64,000 nucleotides of DNA from Chionoecetes opilio (GCA_016584305.1 JACEEZ010021714.1:227501-291500), one strand, 5' to 3'; positions 32,338 through 45,545 are shown, counted from the stretch's first letter. Notes: a model not told the origin generated them from the sequence alone. Numbers and translations are program-made.

Positions 32338-33756
32338 GCGAGGATAACATGAAACTGGCACACTGCATGGCAATCATCATGCGGACCAAGCGGTTGGACA
32401 ACATCAACCTGGTGCCCAAGGGGTAAGTGTAGTACCTAATGGTGGAGCAAAACAGCAATCTCTATTCAGCATCTCACGAGTCAATGATGAGGATAATGCC
32501 GTGTATACGTGCTGTTCACAGTGTAGGAGACGTGTGCCTAATATCCGTGCTGGAGTTTATTGTCTGATGCGATTTAATCCTCATCATCAACAGACCTTTT
32601 GAAAGAAGGACGAAATCTGAGGGTGGTCGCAATCGCCGCCGGGAGGAGCGCTGGAGTGAGGGCAGCTGTTTGCTTCAACAAGTGACAGCGGAGGCTGAGA
32701 GGTACATCAGACCGCCGCCCCCGGGGAGGATGGTTCAGGTTAGGCCACTTGTTGCCCATGGTAGGGGTTTTGTCCGTCAAAAATTGTCAGTTTTTACCAT
32801 TGTAAGAAAAAAAAAGTTAATTCGAATGTCTCTAAAATTTGCCAGTTACCTAATACATTTATTATATTTAGCTTTATTTTCTTTATTTCTGTATTCATTT
32901 TCTTTTATTTTGCCACAGATTTATATCAGAAACTGACATTCTAATGGGCGAGATGTTTCCTTATGGCGAAAATTCCTTATGAAAATGTTTACCTCAATCG
33001 TTCAAATGATCCACCTCCTCCCAGCAGCACCGCGCTCCCGCTGGCGTGTGTCGCGTGCCAAGCGTGGGCCCGCCGCCCCCCGTGCCCCCATTGCCACGCC
33101 GCCGCCATCTCGTACCCACTATCACGCTGCCTTTATCTTCCCCGAGGTGGGTGTCCACTGCCCACACCGAGGCGTTTATTCAATTGTACAATATCCATCG
33201 CTACAGATAAACTCTTGTTTAAAGCATGGTATTACCAAAATAACATGTGTCGCACACTTTGTATTTGCATCTATTTCATTGATGGCTAGTCATACAACAA
33301 TAGGAATACGCAATGTAGGTTACTACGTTCTCTTCGTTTACTAGTGCCAGTTCCTTTCCCAGCGACAGGTCTCGCCGCAGCCCCTCGCCAAGCACCGCCT
33401 CGGGAAGGTCCTCGTCGCATCGCCGCGGCCGCGAGACCACCCGCCTCACGCCTTTATCGACAAGCGTCAGCCGCCGCCTCAGCGTCAACAGCACCGTGCC
33501 CTCCCGCCAAGACGAGAATTCCAGCTCGGCGGGGGACGGGGCAGACTTCGAAGAGTACTCGAGCGACGACGTGGAGAATTCTGAGACGAGTAACGAGGAG
33601 GAGGAAGGGAAGAAAGATGTGGAGAGGGAAAATGAGGCAGGTGAAGAAGTGGAAGAGGAAGTCACAGATTCTGATGACCACGTGTCATCCGTGCTCCTCA
33701 GCCACCATCCAAATATCACCATCGATGAGGCAAGCGATGATGAGTTTTTTTCATAA
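32338..33756 (+). CDS. Unrecognised multi-exon gene, 3' part, acidic C-terminus
   Basis: Four exons join in frame. Exon one ends at 32422 (MAIIMRTKRLDNINLVPK, donor GTAAGT, phase 2). The second runs 32602 to about 32740 (acceptor CAACAG; PFERRTKSEGGRNRRREERW; donor CAG/GTTAGG, phase 0). The third starts after CCTCCTCCCAG near 33025 and ends near 33151 (donor GTGGGT, phase 2). The fourth runs from about 33342 to the stop at 33756. The last exon is Ser/Arg-rich, then strongly acidic (NSETSNEEEEGKKDVE), ending ITIDEASDDEFFS. The protein looks largely disordered and nuclear-like (inference). The 5' part is missing: exon one abuts the LINE, whose last AG may serve as acceptor, or the start could be ATG 32367. 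I do not recognise the family. Confidence 0.45.
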
Positions 33757-33765
33757 GGTTTATTC

Positions 33766-35345
33766 AGCCTCGCGAACCTTATCTTAACCCTGCGAAACAA
33801 CATGTTGTATCCTTGGAATCTTGTAATAATAACAATAATAACAGTAATGATGATTAGGGCGCGGCAGGCACATGACGATCATGGGTCAAGCAGGGTGCAT
33901 CAGCACCAAGGATAGTATAAAGTTATACTTTATATTATCCTTGATCAGCACTGTATTTGACTGGCAGTAAGTGGAGGTACAATAAGTATAAAGTACCCAC
34001 AACCTTTGAAATAGCTTGCCAGGTAAGCATGAGCATCCACTCCTCAATAAACATGAGGGTTGGGTTGATTGTCATTGTCAAAGAAAAACCCCAAATTTGT
34101 CTCGTTTGTTCAATACTTCCCCACCAAGGATCTTATATAGTATATGTTTCCACACTACCAGTAACATTAAGGCCAATCACACTGGCCAAATACCTGCGCT
34201 TTTATATTATAGTATTATACAAGTGTTTGTGGACCCTTCGCACCCACGTATTGATGTTTGTAGTAGTAGTATATATTAGACAACATGTGATTGCAAACTC
34301 CAATCGTGTTGTTGCTGTCGTTGGTCACTGGTCGAAGTGCCTCGGGGTAGACCACGTTCCGTGTGATTCCAACACACACACACTCACACATGCACACAAA
34401 CGTCCATGAGTCTACTGAGTTTGTGGAATGCGACACGACGTTACCGCAGAGTTTTCTAATACGCCTAAAGTGTTTTTAACCCAAAACCCCCCTTCAAAAT
34501 TATTCAATCGACATGGGACCAAGCCGCTTACCACCTATGATTTATTTGCGATATTTTGAGCCTACTCGCATCAAAATTGAATTTACAGTTTCGGCTACCC
34601 AAAACAGACAGACAGACACACGGCTACTCCTATAGTATATTAGACAAGTGCTTGTGGGCCCTTCGGACCCATGTATTGGTGTTTGCAGTAGTAGTATATA
34701 TTAGACAACATTTGATTGCAAACTTCAATCGTGTTGTTGCTGTCGTTGGTCACTGGTCAAAGTGCCTCTGGGTAGACCACGTTTCGTGTGATTCCAACCC
34801 TTTGTGTTCCGTGTGATTCCAACACACACTCACACACGCACACAAACGTCCATGAGTCTACTGAGTTTGTGGAATGCGGCATGTCGTTACCGAACCTCGT
34901 TTTTCCTCGCCTCGCGAACCTTATCTTAACCCTGCGAAACAACATGTTGTATCCTTGGAATCTTGTAATAATAACAATAATAACAGTAATGATGATTAGG
35001 GCGCGGCAGGCACATGACGATCATGGGTCAAGCAGGGTGCATCAGCACCAAGGATAGTATAAAGTTATACTTTATACTATCCTTGATCAGCACTGTATTT
35101 GACTGGCAGTAAGTGGAGGTACAATAAGTATAAAGTACCCACAACCTTTGAAATAGCTTGCCAGGTAAGCATGAGCATCCACTCCTCAATGAACATGAGG
35201 GTTGGGTTGATTGTCATTGTCAAAGAAAAAACCCAAATTTGTCTCATTTGTTCAATACTTCCCAAGGCTTCCTTGATACTTCCCCACCAAGGATCTTATA
35301 TAGTATGTTTCCACACTACCAGTAACATTAAGGCCGGTTCACACT
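33766..35345. repeat. Direct repeats in Y-X-X-Y order with a small palindrome
   Basis: Y occurs at about 33766-34212 and 34905-35345 (shared CCTCGCGAACCTTATCTTAA and GTAATAATAACAATAATAAC). X occurs at about 34213-34440 and 34641-34904 (shared GCAGTAGTAGTATATATTAG-like and GTGTTGTTGCTGTCGTTGGT). Each Y holds a 38-base hairpin, AAGGATAGTATAAAG...CTTTATACTATCCTT (35052-35086 is perfect). No coding content recognised. Confidence 0.8.
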
Positions 35346-35692
35346 GGCCAAATACCTGCGCTTTTATATTTTAGTATTTTATGTATCGCCATTGCCATTG
35401 GAAATTGGGATTGAAAGTAAGGATGAAAAGATCTAGACGATTATGTAAGTTAAATTTGTCAGTTTTTAGTGCTTAGTACCGAAATTATACCAATAATTGG
35501 GGTGTGTGGGGAAGAAGGTGGTGCCGCTGGCTTCTGCGTTTGTTTAAATTTGGCGCGCGAAAGTTCCCGGTAACCAGCACAGAAAGACCAATCGAGCGGT
35601 GCAGATTTTTCCGGGGAATATTTTCTGCGATTTCTGCTCCGGGGAGTAAAACCTGTCGATATTCCCCGGTATTTGGCCGGTGTGAACCATCC
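35331..35692. mobile_element. PIF/Harbinger-type MITE, 362 bp
   Basis: AGGCCGGTTCACACTGGCC at 35331 pairs with a right end whose complement reads GGATGGTTCACACCGGCC; both continue AAATACC. TTA flanks at 35328-35330 and 35693-35695. A truncated relative of the left end is at about 34168 in the first Y repeat. Confidence 0.85.
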
Positions 35693-36440
35693 TTAATTAG
35701 ACTTTTCCCCAAGTCGTACTACCGTACAAATCCTTATTGCCTTTTTTGCTCTTTTCCCTTCAACACTATCTTACATGAATCAGTACCGCATTATGCATAT
35801 GCATGCAGCCCGGAACTAGCAAAAAAAATTAAACTATTAAATTGATTAATTACTTTGTATTCCATGACAAATTACTTAAATTTCTGCCTTAATTGTTTGT
35901 CCGTGACCGTCAGGTGATGGAAATACTTATGTAGGTAGGTAGTGTGCAATCAAATCATGTACACGATTGTAAGATAATGAGTTTATTTATTCGTCTATTC
36001 ATATGTTGTTCATAAAAATATCAAATATGCTCTCTCATACGAGTAAGTCTTGATGCTGTATTTTCACTTTCCTATAATGGTTATATTGTGCACGCGGGTT
36101 GTCTGTGCGTGTTCCTAGTCGTCCTTGCCGGGGAGAAAAGGCAGTGTTCAAGACACCCGTGGCCTGCACAGTGCACTGGCCCTGCAGGAGCCTCGATCGG
36201 CACTGAATCGGCAGCTGCCTTGCATCAATGCATGCACTACATACATAATTATATCCGCGTAATGTCCCTCAGGGTCCTACCAATATTTCCATTCCTGTAC
36301 ATTCAACTATATTGATTTATTTTTCATCGTTGAGATATGGTACTCGATCGGTCTCGGTATACGTATATAGGCCCTACACCTGCAGAATCAGCATAACTGC
36401 AGTAGTTTGTTTATCTGGATCAATAGTTTGCTTACATATA
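35693..36440. other. No recognised feature
   Basis: AT-rich, single-copy-looking sequence with no ORF of recognisable family. Confidence 0.4.
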
Positions 36441-36620
36441 AGGCGTTTTCTGCGGGGGATTTTTGGTTGCAATCGGAAAATTTTCGGTTGCAAACGGTCA
36501 CAACAACAACAAATGTTTGCGGGTCGGGCCAATCATCTTCCCTGGATGGTTGAACAGGGATCGAAATTTGAGCAACCGAACATTTTTCGGTTGCAATCAG
36601 GATCCCCGCAGAAAACGCCT
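36441..36620. mobile_element. Short inverted-repeat MITE, 180 bp
   Basis: AGGCGTTTTCTGCGGGG and its complement at the right end, with a second pair CGGTTGCAA / TTGCAACCG inside. ATA flanks both ends, compatible with a TA or 3-bp target. Confidence 0.75.
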
Positions 36621-37128
36621 ATAGGTGTACAGGGCCTATAGCACGGGAATGCATGGCTAACTATAGCAACTCGAATGAAAATGCGCTTTTTATTCAGCAG
36701 GACATATGCTGCACATAAAGTGTGTATTCATGGCCCATGAATACATGTATCATGTATGCACCCATGAATCATGGGCACGTACGGTACATGTGTTGAAAAC
36801 ACAATCAACATTTACCATTATACCTGACCCCTTAAAAAATAAATAAAAGTCTTCGTTCAGTGCTGCTGAGACAATTTTAGGGTGTGCATTGTGCAACGTA
36901 TACGGTATACGTAATTAATATGACTATTAGTACCGACTAAACTGTATCTTTGGACCCAAGATCAGGTATTGAGCCCAGCAGGTGCAGGCTACCATGTGGG
37001 CTTCAAATACTTATAGCAGACACTCATTCAAATACTTTTACTTTGTTTCCACGACGAAACTTTTCATCAAACTTGATCGCTCTCTTGGGTTGTTTGCGAG
37101 TATTCGGTGACCCTTCACAGCTGCATGA
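36621..37128. other. No gene; short CATGAAT-type direct repeats
   Basis: Clustered CATGAATAC, CATGTAT and CATGAATCATG words near 36720-36790. Otherwise unique up to the start of duplication copy 2. Confidence 0.4.
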
Positions 37129-37792
37129 CTGGTAAGCAGCGGGGTCTACATGGGTCCTTACTGAAGGATTTTTGTCGAGAATGAATTATAAATAGTGATT
37201 TATGTGCCACTATAGAGGCGTATACATGCTCTCCATTGATTAACATTAACCATGGAATAATATTGACCCAGTCAGAATACGACTGTTTTCACTCACATGC
37301 CAATACGTAGCTGGTCACCAGCATGTGTAATGGATTGACAAATTTTTTCTTTATTTTTTGTATTAAGGATATGACAGACTGGCCCACGAGAAACCTTCAA
37401 AATTATACTTAGGAACGTGAAGAAGACTTCGGTTTTTCTGTGAATTAAATGGAATAATTTATTTCTCGACTTCTAGGACTCTATTTGGAGCAGCAAAAAA
37501 TCAAGAACTGTTTTAAGATGTATTCTATTTTTTGAAATAAGTATAGTAGCTCAGAGAAGTCTATTTCATGCAATAATCATTTTTTTCCCAAGCGTCTGTA
37601 CTGACGCCTTAAAATATCCATCAAATAATGACAAGCTTCACTTGATATTTATTTTGCCGCCTTTGCCATGACATACGTTGTGAAATCAATTTTTTTGTAA
37701 TGCAATAATCATCCATCAATATAATAAAAATATTTTCAGGAGGTTTAAACACGTGGAATAAGGTCAAAATAATGGTTGAAGATAAAGTATAG

Positions 37793-37945
37793 CTGGACTC
37801 GCTGGTGTCTGGGTGGGGAGGACGCGTGGGCCAAGCCGCTGCCGCTCGGCCCGCTCCGCCACCACTGCTCTCAGCCACTCACCCCACACAAGTCACTTGG
37901 CCGCCGCTCCTCCTTCTTGCCACCGCCACACCAACCTCCTGACGC
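37793..37945 (+). other. Putative noncoding first exon of HMGA-like gene, copy 2
   Basis: CpG-rich block matching 11868-12003 with small indels. It ends CTCCTGACGC before the donor GTAAGT at 37946. Homology between copies is much weaker after the donor. Confidence 0.4.
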
Positions 37946-38898
37946 GTAAGTAATATTAGTAATAGTGCATTGGTAAAACATGCTATAGCATTTGTAGTAG
38001 GGTGAAAAAAGTAAAAAGCTGGAACAGGAGGACCTACGTTGTTTAGAGCTTGATAAGGAATGTGCATAATGCTAGATTGTTGAGTGTTGCCGTTCAGTCG
38101 CACGTTGCATTGGTATTTTACTTCTAAGTTATCGTTGCTATGGCTGGCTGGTGACCAGCTGGGAGGGCCTGGGCGACGCCATGCTCGATTTCTCTATTCA
38201 AGTGTTTTTTCCTTCATTTTAGCATTGTAGTGTTAAGGAATGCATTATGTAGGAGAGGCGGTGCGGGAGGGGAGGGGGTAATGGCGGTTGGGCTGCTTCC
38301 CCCCCACAACAGACGCCTCAAAATTCCCGCCAAAAGAAGCGGTCCAACCTTTTTCGCGCGGGAACAACAAAGAATCTCAAAGATTTGTAGATTTTTATTC
38401 TATTAAGAGACGTGATAAGTTGTGATTTACGGGTCTTTTACTTGGTGGTGGCTCTTCTGATAACGAGAAAATGGCGTCCGGTTGTTGGGTGAAGGAAGCT
38501 TTGGAAGGCCTGTGCATACTGAACATTGGTGCTGCTCTGCAGCCATATTTGCTGGCTTCAAGTGGCTTGTTCGTTATATACTGATGAGTTATGCTATGAA
38601 CAAGACCAAAATGCAGACTTAGAAAATTTCACTCGTACCTCAAGTTGATAAAAACTAGTGCAGGCAACACCACCATGTAAGTTATTATGCAAGTTTAATA
38701 TTACAGTGACTTACACGGAACCGTATGCATTATATATATAACCGTACACTTATACCTGTAAAATATACAGATCCGTATCCTTCAACGCCACGGCTAGTAA
38801 GGTGACTGCATTCCTTTTCGCCACAATTATAGATACGGTGACTATTCATTTTCACCGTGGCTAGAGATACGGCGGCAGTATTTGTCCATTGGGTTACC
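37946..38898. other. Intron 1 of HMGA copy 2, weakly matching copy 1
   Basis: A diverged GC-rich block near 38230-38400 resembles 12090-12240 (CTCAAAATTCCCGCCAAAA). AAAATGGCGTCC near 38470 is shared with 12323. No complete ORF is conserved between copies here. Confidence 0.4.
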
Positions 38899-39255
38899 TG
38901 GAACTCGCAGATGCGTGCCGATAGGAATTCTCGGCGACTTCGACGAGTGTTCCAAATTTTCACGTCGGCTAGTCTTCCTATTTTCGGCGACAGTTCTAGT
39001 TCTTGATATTACAGTGCCCATTATATACATTTAATAAACTTTTACCCGCGTTTCTACATTCAGGGATTAAATACCAGCAATAATTAACAGCTAGATTAGG
39101 TTATGTCGGTTAGGTAACCAATGTCCTTACTTGGACATTGTTAGTGAAAGAGATCTTCCTTTTCATCTAATACAAGTGGAACTCGCCGAAAATTTCCATT
39201 GTCGGCGAGAGTTCTCTAGGTGTTTCGGCGAGAATTCCTATCGGCGATAGCTCCA
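38899..39255. mobile_element. MITE related to the 13720-13948 element
   Basis: The left part reads GATAGGAATTCTCGGCGA after TGGAACTCG; the right part reads GAATTCCTATCGGCGATAG before CTCCA. Internal repeats of the GGCGA motif suggest rearrangement. Confidence 0.55.
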
Positions 39256-39385
39256 TAAACCGTCCACGGGAGTTTAGGGCCATGCAGGGGTCTCGAGTTG
39301 TTATACGGAGCGTTTGCCCCCAATCATTTGCATTGTTTTAATGCAAATATTCTTATTTCTTGTTCCAATAAGGGTAAATTTTGGT

Positions 39386-40445
<1,060 letters not shown>

Positions 40446-40797
40446 ATTTTGGTTTCTAGCCATGTCAATTTTTTGAGACTTATACAATTTAAGGTAAATT
40501 TTTACCCAAGGGCACTGTTGTACTAATATGTTTGTCTCATTGATCAAAAACTGGTAAAATTATAGTCCTTTCCCGCCCTTAGTAGTGTCTTTTTCTCCAG
40601 ATCACAGATCCCTTCAGATACCTCTAAAACTAAATTATAGAATAGGGGAGAGATGCCCCCTTCAACTCTCCCCTACATTACCCCCGCCCTGCACCCCCAA
40701 AAAGATATTACTAACCTAACTTTACCAATTACCTCTTAGCGTGAACACAAAAGGCCGGGAAAGGCCTAGAATGTGTGGTTGAGGTTATGGTTGTAAC

Positions 40798-42534
40798 CAT
40801 GGAGGTAGAATAAGGGGAGAGGTCGAGGCGCGGAAAAAGTGAAGTCATTCTGGTCGGCCGGCGTTGTCTGCTGTTAAAAATTACAGTATACGGTCTGGGC
40901 AGACTGGGCTTCTATTTCTTTTAATACTTTTGCTGGTGACCATTGGGAGTATTCAAATAATAGTATAGATCAAGAAATATTTATACGTGTAAAAACCGAT
41001 ATATATTCATCCCTTGACGTATATGGCTAAATCAACAAAACTTCGCAAAATATGTTATTACCTCATTATAAGGCACGAAACCAACTTTAAATGAATTATA
41101 AGAATTTATGTACATAAGAATTTTATGAACAACCACTCGTATATGAGCATTCTCAGAGATCCACAAAACAAATTCGGAAATAAAAATTCTGGCGGTATGT
41201 AGTACTTTTTGCCTTAGCCCAAACGCCCCCATTCAAAAGGAAAATTCAGATAATGTAAAAGATTTTTTGGTGAAAACAAACTTGTATTAGATCACTTGAA
41301 TTATCTGATGGATTAGAGATTCTGAAGTCAAATTGAAAAACAGGCTTTCTCGGATTTCTTTTTTGTATACGGAGTTTTCAGATCCTACATGAAAACTTAA
41401 TTGCATCTAATGGTTCAACACTTAGTTTTTAATGACTTATAAATTATTTCAAGACCATATATAACAGTTTTTTGGGAAAGTAAGGCATATGGGAGGATGC
41501 AATAATAATCCCACTGTCAGACAGTTTTCTGCAGCCTATAAGAAGTTGCTCGTACGTAATGATATGCTAGATATTGCGCGTGGTAACTGCCTCCCCCTGG
41601 AATCTATACCAATACTAACTGTACCTAGCCAGTGTAATGATGCAGTGACTCAAACATTCAGTAACGATCATAAACACTTCTCTTGTTAAAAGCAGAGTTA
41701 AAGATGAAACCACTAAATCAGATAATATTGAGGAAAATGATTACATGTTTATTCCCACTGCTTCACACTGATCAAAGTGCTCCAACAAAATCGTTGCCTA
41801 TATTGCCGGCTTCGTGGTGCACAGTCTTGGCAAATCTTTGCATTGCGAGGCCTGTATTGACGCTTTGACCTTGAGAGAAGCCACTGCCTCTTCCATCCAC
41901 TCCCTTATCAACCTTAAAACCAAAGGGAGATTAATATATCCCACAGACGACGTAATAGACTTTTGTGTAACAAGTGAAAAACTTATTAGAGAAATCATGG
42001 CCAGAACAAAGGCTCCACATTTTACACTGGGGAGAGTGAACTTTCATAAGGTGGTAAGTGCAGTCTTGCAGAAGTCAGTAAAAGCATATTCCTTAATCTT
42101 AGTGATCATATGTTTGACACACAGCCCCATGTAAATCCCTTACATTTACTAACTAAGGCAGTTGCCGAAAAATATTTGCAGGTGAGGTGTCACTACTGGG
42201 AAACAGATAACTGCCAAGTTGCAGGACAGAGTTAGGAGTCGCCAAATATACTCAAAACTAATTCACTTCACTGGCCAGTAGCATACACACACTAATTTAA
42301 GTATTATAATTTTTGTACTTATATTTCACTTTTTCATGTATTTCTTATTTTTGTCTTATATAAAAGTTGTAATATAATAATACATGTGCGTAATACCCAT
42401 CCAACCTCCATGGAAATACCGCACAGCGCGTTGTGACGAGAGTTTCTGCCAGTCGTGGGCGGGGCTTCAGCCGAACCTCACTTTATGGTGAAGGGCGGGG
42501 CTGGCAGGGCATCTCCTCTTATTCTAACTCCATG
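40798..42534. mobile_element. P-superfamily DNA transposon, defective, 1.74 kb
   Basis: Ends CATGGAGGTAGAATAAG and complement (from 42534: CATGGAGTTAGAATAAG) agree over at least 20 positions. GTTGTAAC flanks both ends exactly (40790-40797 and 42535-42542). CATG-type ends with 8-bp duplications match P elements, and the interior encodes a P-type transposase C-terminus (41489-42233). No THAP or catalytic N-terminal region was found, so the element is internally deleted. Confidence 0.85.
41489..42233 (+). pseudogene. P-element / THAP9-like transposase C-terminal relic
   Basis: Reads GGCNNNPTVRQFSAAYKKLL, then after breaks IVAYIAGFVVHSLGKSLHCE, LKTKGRLIYPTDDVIDFCVT and, in another frame, HMFDTQPHVNPLHLLTKAVA. 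These match the conserved C-terminal portion of P-element and THAP9 transposases (the NNNP...F...YRKLL, AYIAGYV and GGLIYPS motifs). An in-frame TGA follows TASH near 41770 and at least one frameshift follows, so it is dead. Confidence 0.8.
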
Positions 42535-42685
42535 GTTGTAACCCATCTTAGGTTAAGTAATTTTTTTTGTAATCTCCCCTCTTTATTTTTAAGTTTTAGA
42601 GGTATCTGAAGGGATCTGTGAAGGTCTGGATAAAAAAAAATACTAATAAGGGCGGAAAAGGACTAATTTTACCGAAACTTTTCCG

Positions 42686-43150
42686 GGCAAAATTCTAGTA
42701 CTTTCCCGCCTTTATTAGTTTAAAAAAAAAAATACTTAAACCTTCAAATCTCTTCAGATACCTCTAAAACGTAATTGTTAAGTGGGGGAGAGAAGCCCCC
42801 TTTCCCCCCTTAACGACCCCCCCCCAGGAGCCCTAAAAAAATATGGTAATATTGCATTAAACGCACCAATAACCTTCAAGCGAAGCTCTTCCAAAAAATA
42901 TATACTAACCTAACTTCAAAATAACGTAACAAACTGGTAAAATTCTAGTCCTTTCCCGCCTTCAGGTCTTGCAAGGAGGGGAGGAGGTTGGTAAGGTTAG
43001 GTTAGCTATAGTTTTTGGGGTCAGGGGGAGGTTGAGGGCGGAAGGGGGCATCTCTCCCCCGCTTCTTAATTAAGTTTTAGAGATATCTAAAGAGATCTGT
43101 GAAGGTCTGGAGGAAGAAAACAAATACGGGCGGAAAAGGACAATTTTACC
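42686..43150. mobile_element. Second, rearranged copy of the 40553 MITE family
   Basis: The left end CAAAATTCTAGTACTTTCCC and right end GGGCGGAAAAGGACAATTTT are inverted. A second internal left end (GGTAAAATTCTAGTCCTTTC) near 42932 suggests two copies fused. CCTAACCTAAC and GGTTAGGTTAG motifs lie inside. Confidence 0.6.
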
Positions 43151-43802
43151 CTTTTCCTTGTATGTTGGTCTCAGTTATGGAAAAGATTCCGTAAACCATA
43201 AGACAAGTTACGCTTCTCTACCTCATTAGGTGGGGTGGCAGGACCGCGGTCAGCAGGCAGACGACGGCTGGTTAGCGCGGGCTAGAGCGAGGTCCCCGGG
43301 ATATACCACTGCCGTCTGTCATAGAGACTGCAGTGGGTATACCAGCAGGCCTGTTCGATGGGCGGAGCGAGCCTACGTGATGAAGTCATCAACAGAAGTA
43401 TAAGAACTCAGGGGGAAAAGATGACTTTGTCCAGAGTAATTTTGCCCCTACCAAATAAGTATCACTATAAATGATATACTGTTATCTTGTTTATAATGTT
43501 TGTCACCTTTTGTAGTGTCAATTGTGGTTTCTGCCTACATCGTGAGTAGCGCTGACTTCACGTTATAAGCAAAGTTAAATTGGCTCCCAGAGCAAAATAC
43601 ACAAAAAATGAAACTACATACTATGTCGAATTTATTGCACATTTGGCAGATGAGTAAGTGAAGCAAAACATCTGTCAGTTTTGTGGGCTCAAGCCCCAAG
43701 GTCAATCAGTGATCTCTAATCATCTCAGATCCTGTGCAATGAGTTACCAGCTCAGGATTTAAGACAACTGCGTTTTGCCCCTTACGTTACCTCCTCTGGA
43801 CT

Positions 43803-44282
43803 ATGGGGAGGTATAGACCAGTGACAAGCGACGATATTGTTGTTATTTCGTCACTCCATAAGGCAGGGCACTCTGTAAAATATATCGCAGAAAACACAGG
43901 CGTTAGTGTCAGAAGTGCCAGGCGGTGGGTGCACCTGATTTCAAACTGTGGTGGGGATGATTTGCCGCGCAAGAGGCTACCCCCTGGCAGGCCTCGTAAA
44001 ACCCAGCCAAGCACACTTGGCATCATCAAGCAGGTTATTGAGAAGTGTCCCAGTATTTCTGGCAGACATTTAAAGGAAAGTAACCCTGAACTGCTGAATG
44101 AAGTATCTGTCAGGACAGTGCGTCGTCTAATACACGACCTTGGTTTTAAAAATTTGTTTTTGCCCAAACTTCTCTTAAAAGAGGTTCAGAAAGACAACAG
44201 ACTTCAGTTCTGCGAAAAATTTAGTTTGAGAAAAAATCAATACAACGAAGAAGAAAGTAGAGAATTAACCAAAACAGTGTAA
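43803..44282 (+). CDS. Tc1-like transposase HTH domain only, copy 2 (159 aa)
   Basis: Intact frame of 159 codons from ATG 43803: GRYRPVTSDDIVVISSLHKA, then a first HTH, the GRPRK linker and a second HTH (SVRTVRRLIHDLGFK). It covers the bipartite DNA-binding half of a Tc1 transposase and stops (KTV, TAA at 44280-44282) where the DDE domain should begin. Unlike copy 1 it has no frameshift. The stop overlaps GTAAGT, so an exon running into HMGA or an unknown downstream exon is conceivable but unproved. It lies in an intron of the HMGA-like gene, same strand. Most likely a transposon relic that happens to remain open. Confidence 0.55.
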   Translation: MGRYRPVTSDDIVVISSLHKAGHSVKYIAENTGVSVRSARRWVHLISNCGGDDLPRKRLPPGRPRKTQPSTLGIIKQVIEKCPSISGRHLKESNPELLNEVSVRTVRRLIHDLGFKNLFLPKLLLKEVQKDNRLQFCEKFSLRKNQYNEEESRELTKTV

Positions 44283-44362
44283 GTCATCACGTGCAAATGC
44301 TCCAAATGTATCCTTTTTTGTTACTAGAATTTATAATTTTGCCCAATGATCCTCTATACAAA

Positions 44363-44866
44363 CAGCTGAGCACTAAATACATTGAATGTATTTAAATACT
44401 AAAAACATGGGAGAAATGTATTTAAATACTAAATACATTTTACGAATGTATTTAAATACTAAATACATCAATTGTATTTAGATACATTTGTAAATACATT
44501 TTCAATACACACATTTTAACATGTCCGAAAAAGATTAATTTCCTTAGGATTTCCTTAGATTTTGGGTTTCCTTAGAAATTTCCTTCTCCGGCCTAAATTT
44601 CCTTGAAATCAGGACATTACCTTGCCAGTGGAAACACTGGTTCACTAACATCAGGGATGCCAGATTGTTGGGCGGGTTTATGGCCAAATTAACTGATAAA
44701 AAAGTATTAACATTTTTGTATTAAATTATTTAAATACTTATAAAAGTATTTAAATACTGTATTTAAATACTGTATTTAAATACATGACAACCAATGTATT
44801 TATAAATAATTTCTAAATACACAAATGTATTTAAATACAATTTTATTTAAATACTGCCCAGCTCTG
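44363..44866. mobile_element. hAT-type MITE, copy 2 of the 16204 element
   Basis: Same TATACAAA / TATGCAAA flanks and GTATTTAAATAC-rich body as in copy 1, with two bases lost from the left end (CAGCTGAGCA). Confidence 0.8.
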
Positions 44867-44874
44867 TATGCAAA

Positions 44875-45229
44875 CAATGGGAATAACTATTTTATAATTT
44901 TATAATTTACATTTTACTGTGATGCTGGTCTACATCAATGCATATGAATGACTCCTAAAATAACACCTATCACCGGATGAGCCTTATCTTGTGGTATGTC
45001 TGACCGTTGCCAAAATGCAGCAACTTTTTTTGTTCGGGTCAGTTTCTGCTAACTCAAGCTGTTTAAAGGTGCTTGTGCAATTGTTTTTTGGGGGAAATCT
45101 TACGAACTGGCGTCAATACATAGATGCATTCTAAGTTTGACTAATATTTATAACATGACTAGATTAAAGTATTTTTCACCTTTCTACTGTTTCAACAATG
45201 AAATGTGCAAACATTAACTTTTTCATAGG
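44875..45229. other. Intron sequence shared with copy 1 (16707-17039)
   Basis: No coding or repeat feature recognised. Confidence 0.5.
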
Positions 45230-45545
45230 CTAGGTTAGGTTAGTTTAGTTTAGTTAGTTTAGTTTAGTTTAGTTTAGTTTGAGAGTTAGGTTAGTTTAGT
45301 TTGAGTGTTAGGTTAGGTTAGTTTGAGGGTTAGGTTAGGTTAGTTTGAGTTATGTTAGGTTAGTTTGAGAGTTAGGTTAGGTTAGTTTGAGAGTTAGGTT
45401 AGGTTAGTTTGAGAGTTAGGTTAGTTTAGTTTGAGAGTTAGGTTAGTTTAGTTTGAAAGTTAGGTTAGTTTAGTTTGAGTTAGGTTAGTTTAGTTTGAGA
45501 GTTAGGTTAGGTTAGTTTGAGGGATAGGTTAGGTTAATTTAATGG
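45230..45545. repeat. TTAGG-like interstitial repeat, expanded
   Basis: About 300 bases of GGTTAGGTTAGTTTGAGAGT and GTTAGTTTAGTTTGA variants, compared with about 130 bases at the orthologous place in copy 1. Confidence 0.9.

Larger units (their letters stand above)
40553..42673. mobile_element. Inverted-repeat MITE split by a P element
   Basis: GGTAAAATTATAGTCCTTTC at 40553 pairs with GGACTAATTTTACC ending 42673; inner parts (CCCTTCAGATACCTCTAAAA and complement) also pair. Removing the P element at 40798-42534 leaves a compact element of about 0.4 kb. Confidence 0.7.

Noticed and set aside
45230..45545. A true telomere
   Set aside because: TTAGG units are mixed with TTTAGTTTG variants, flanked on both sides by unique intron DNA, and present in the duplicate; it is an interstitial repeat.
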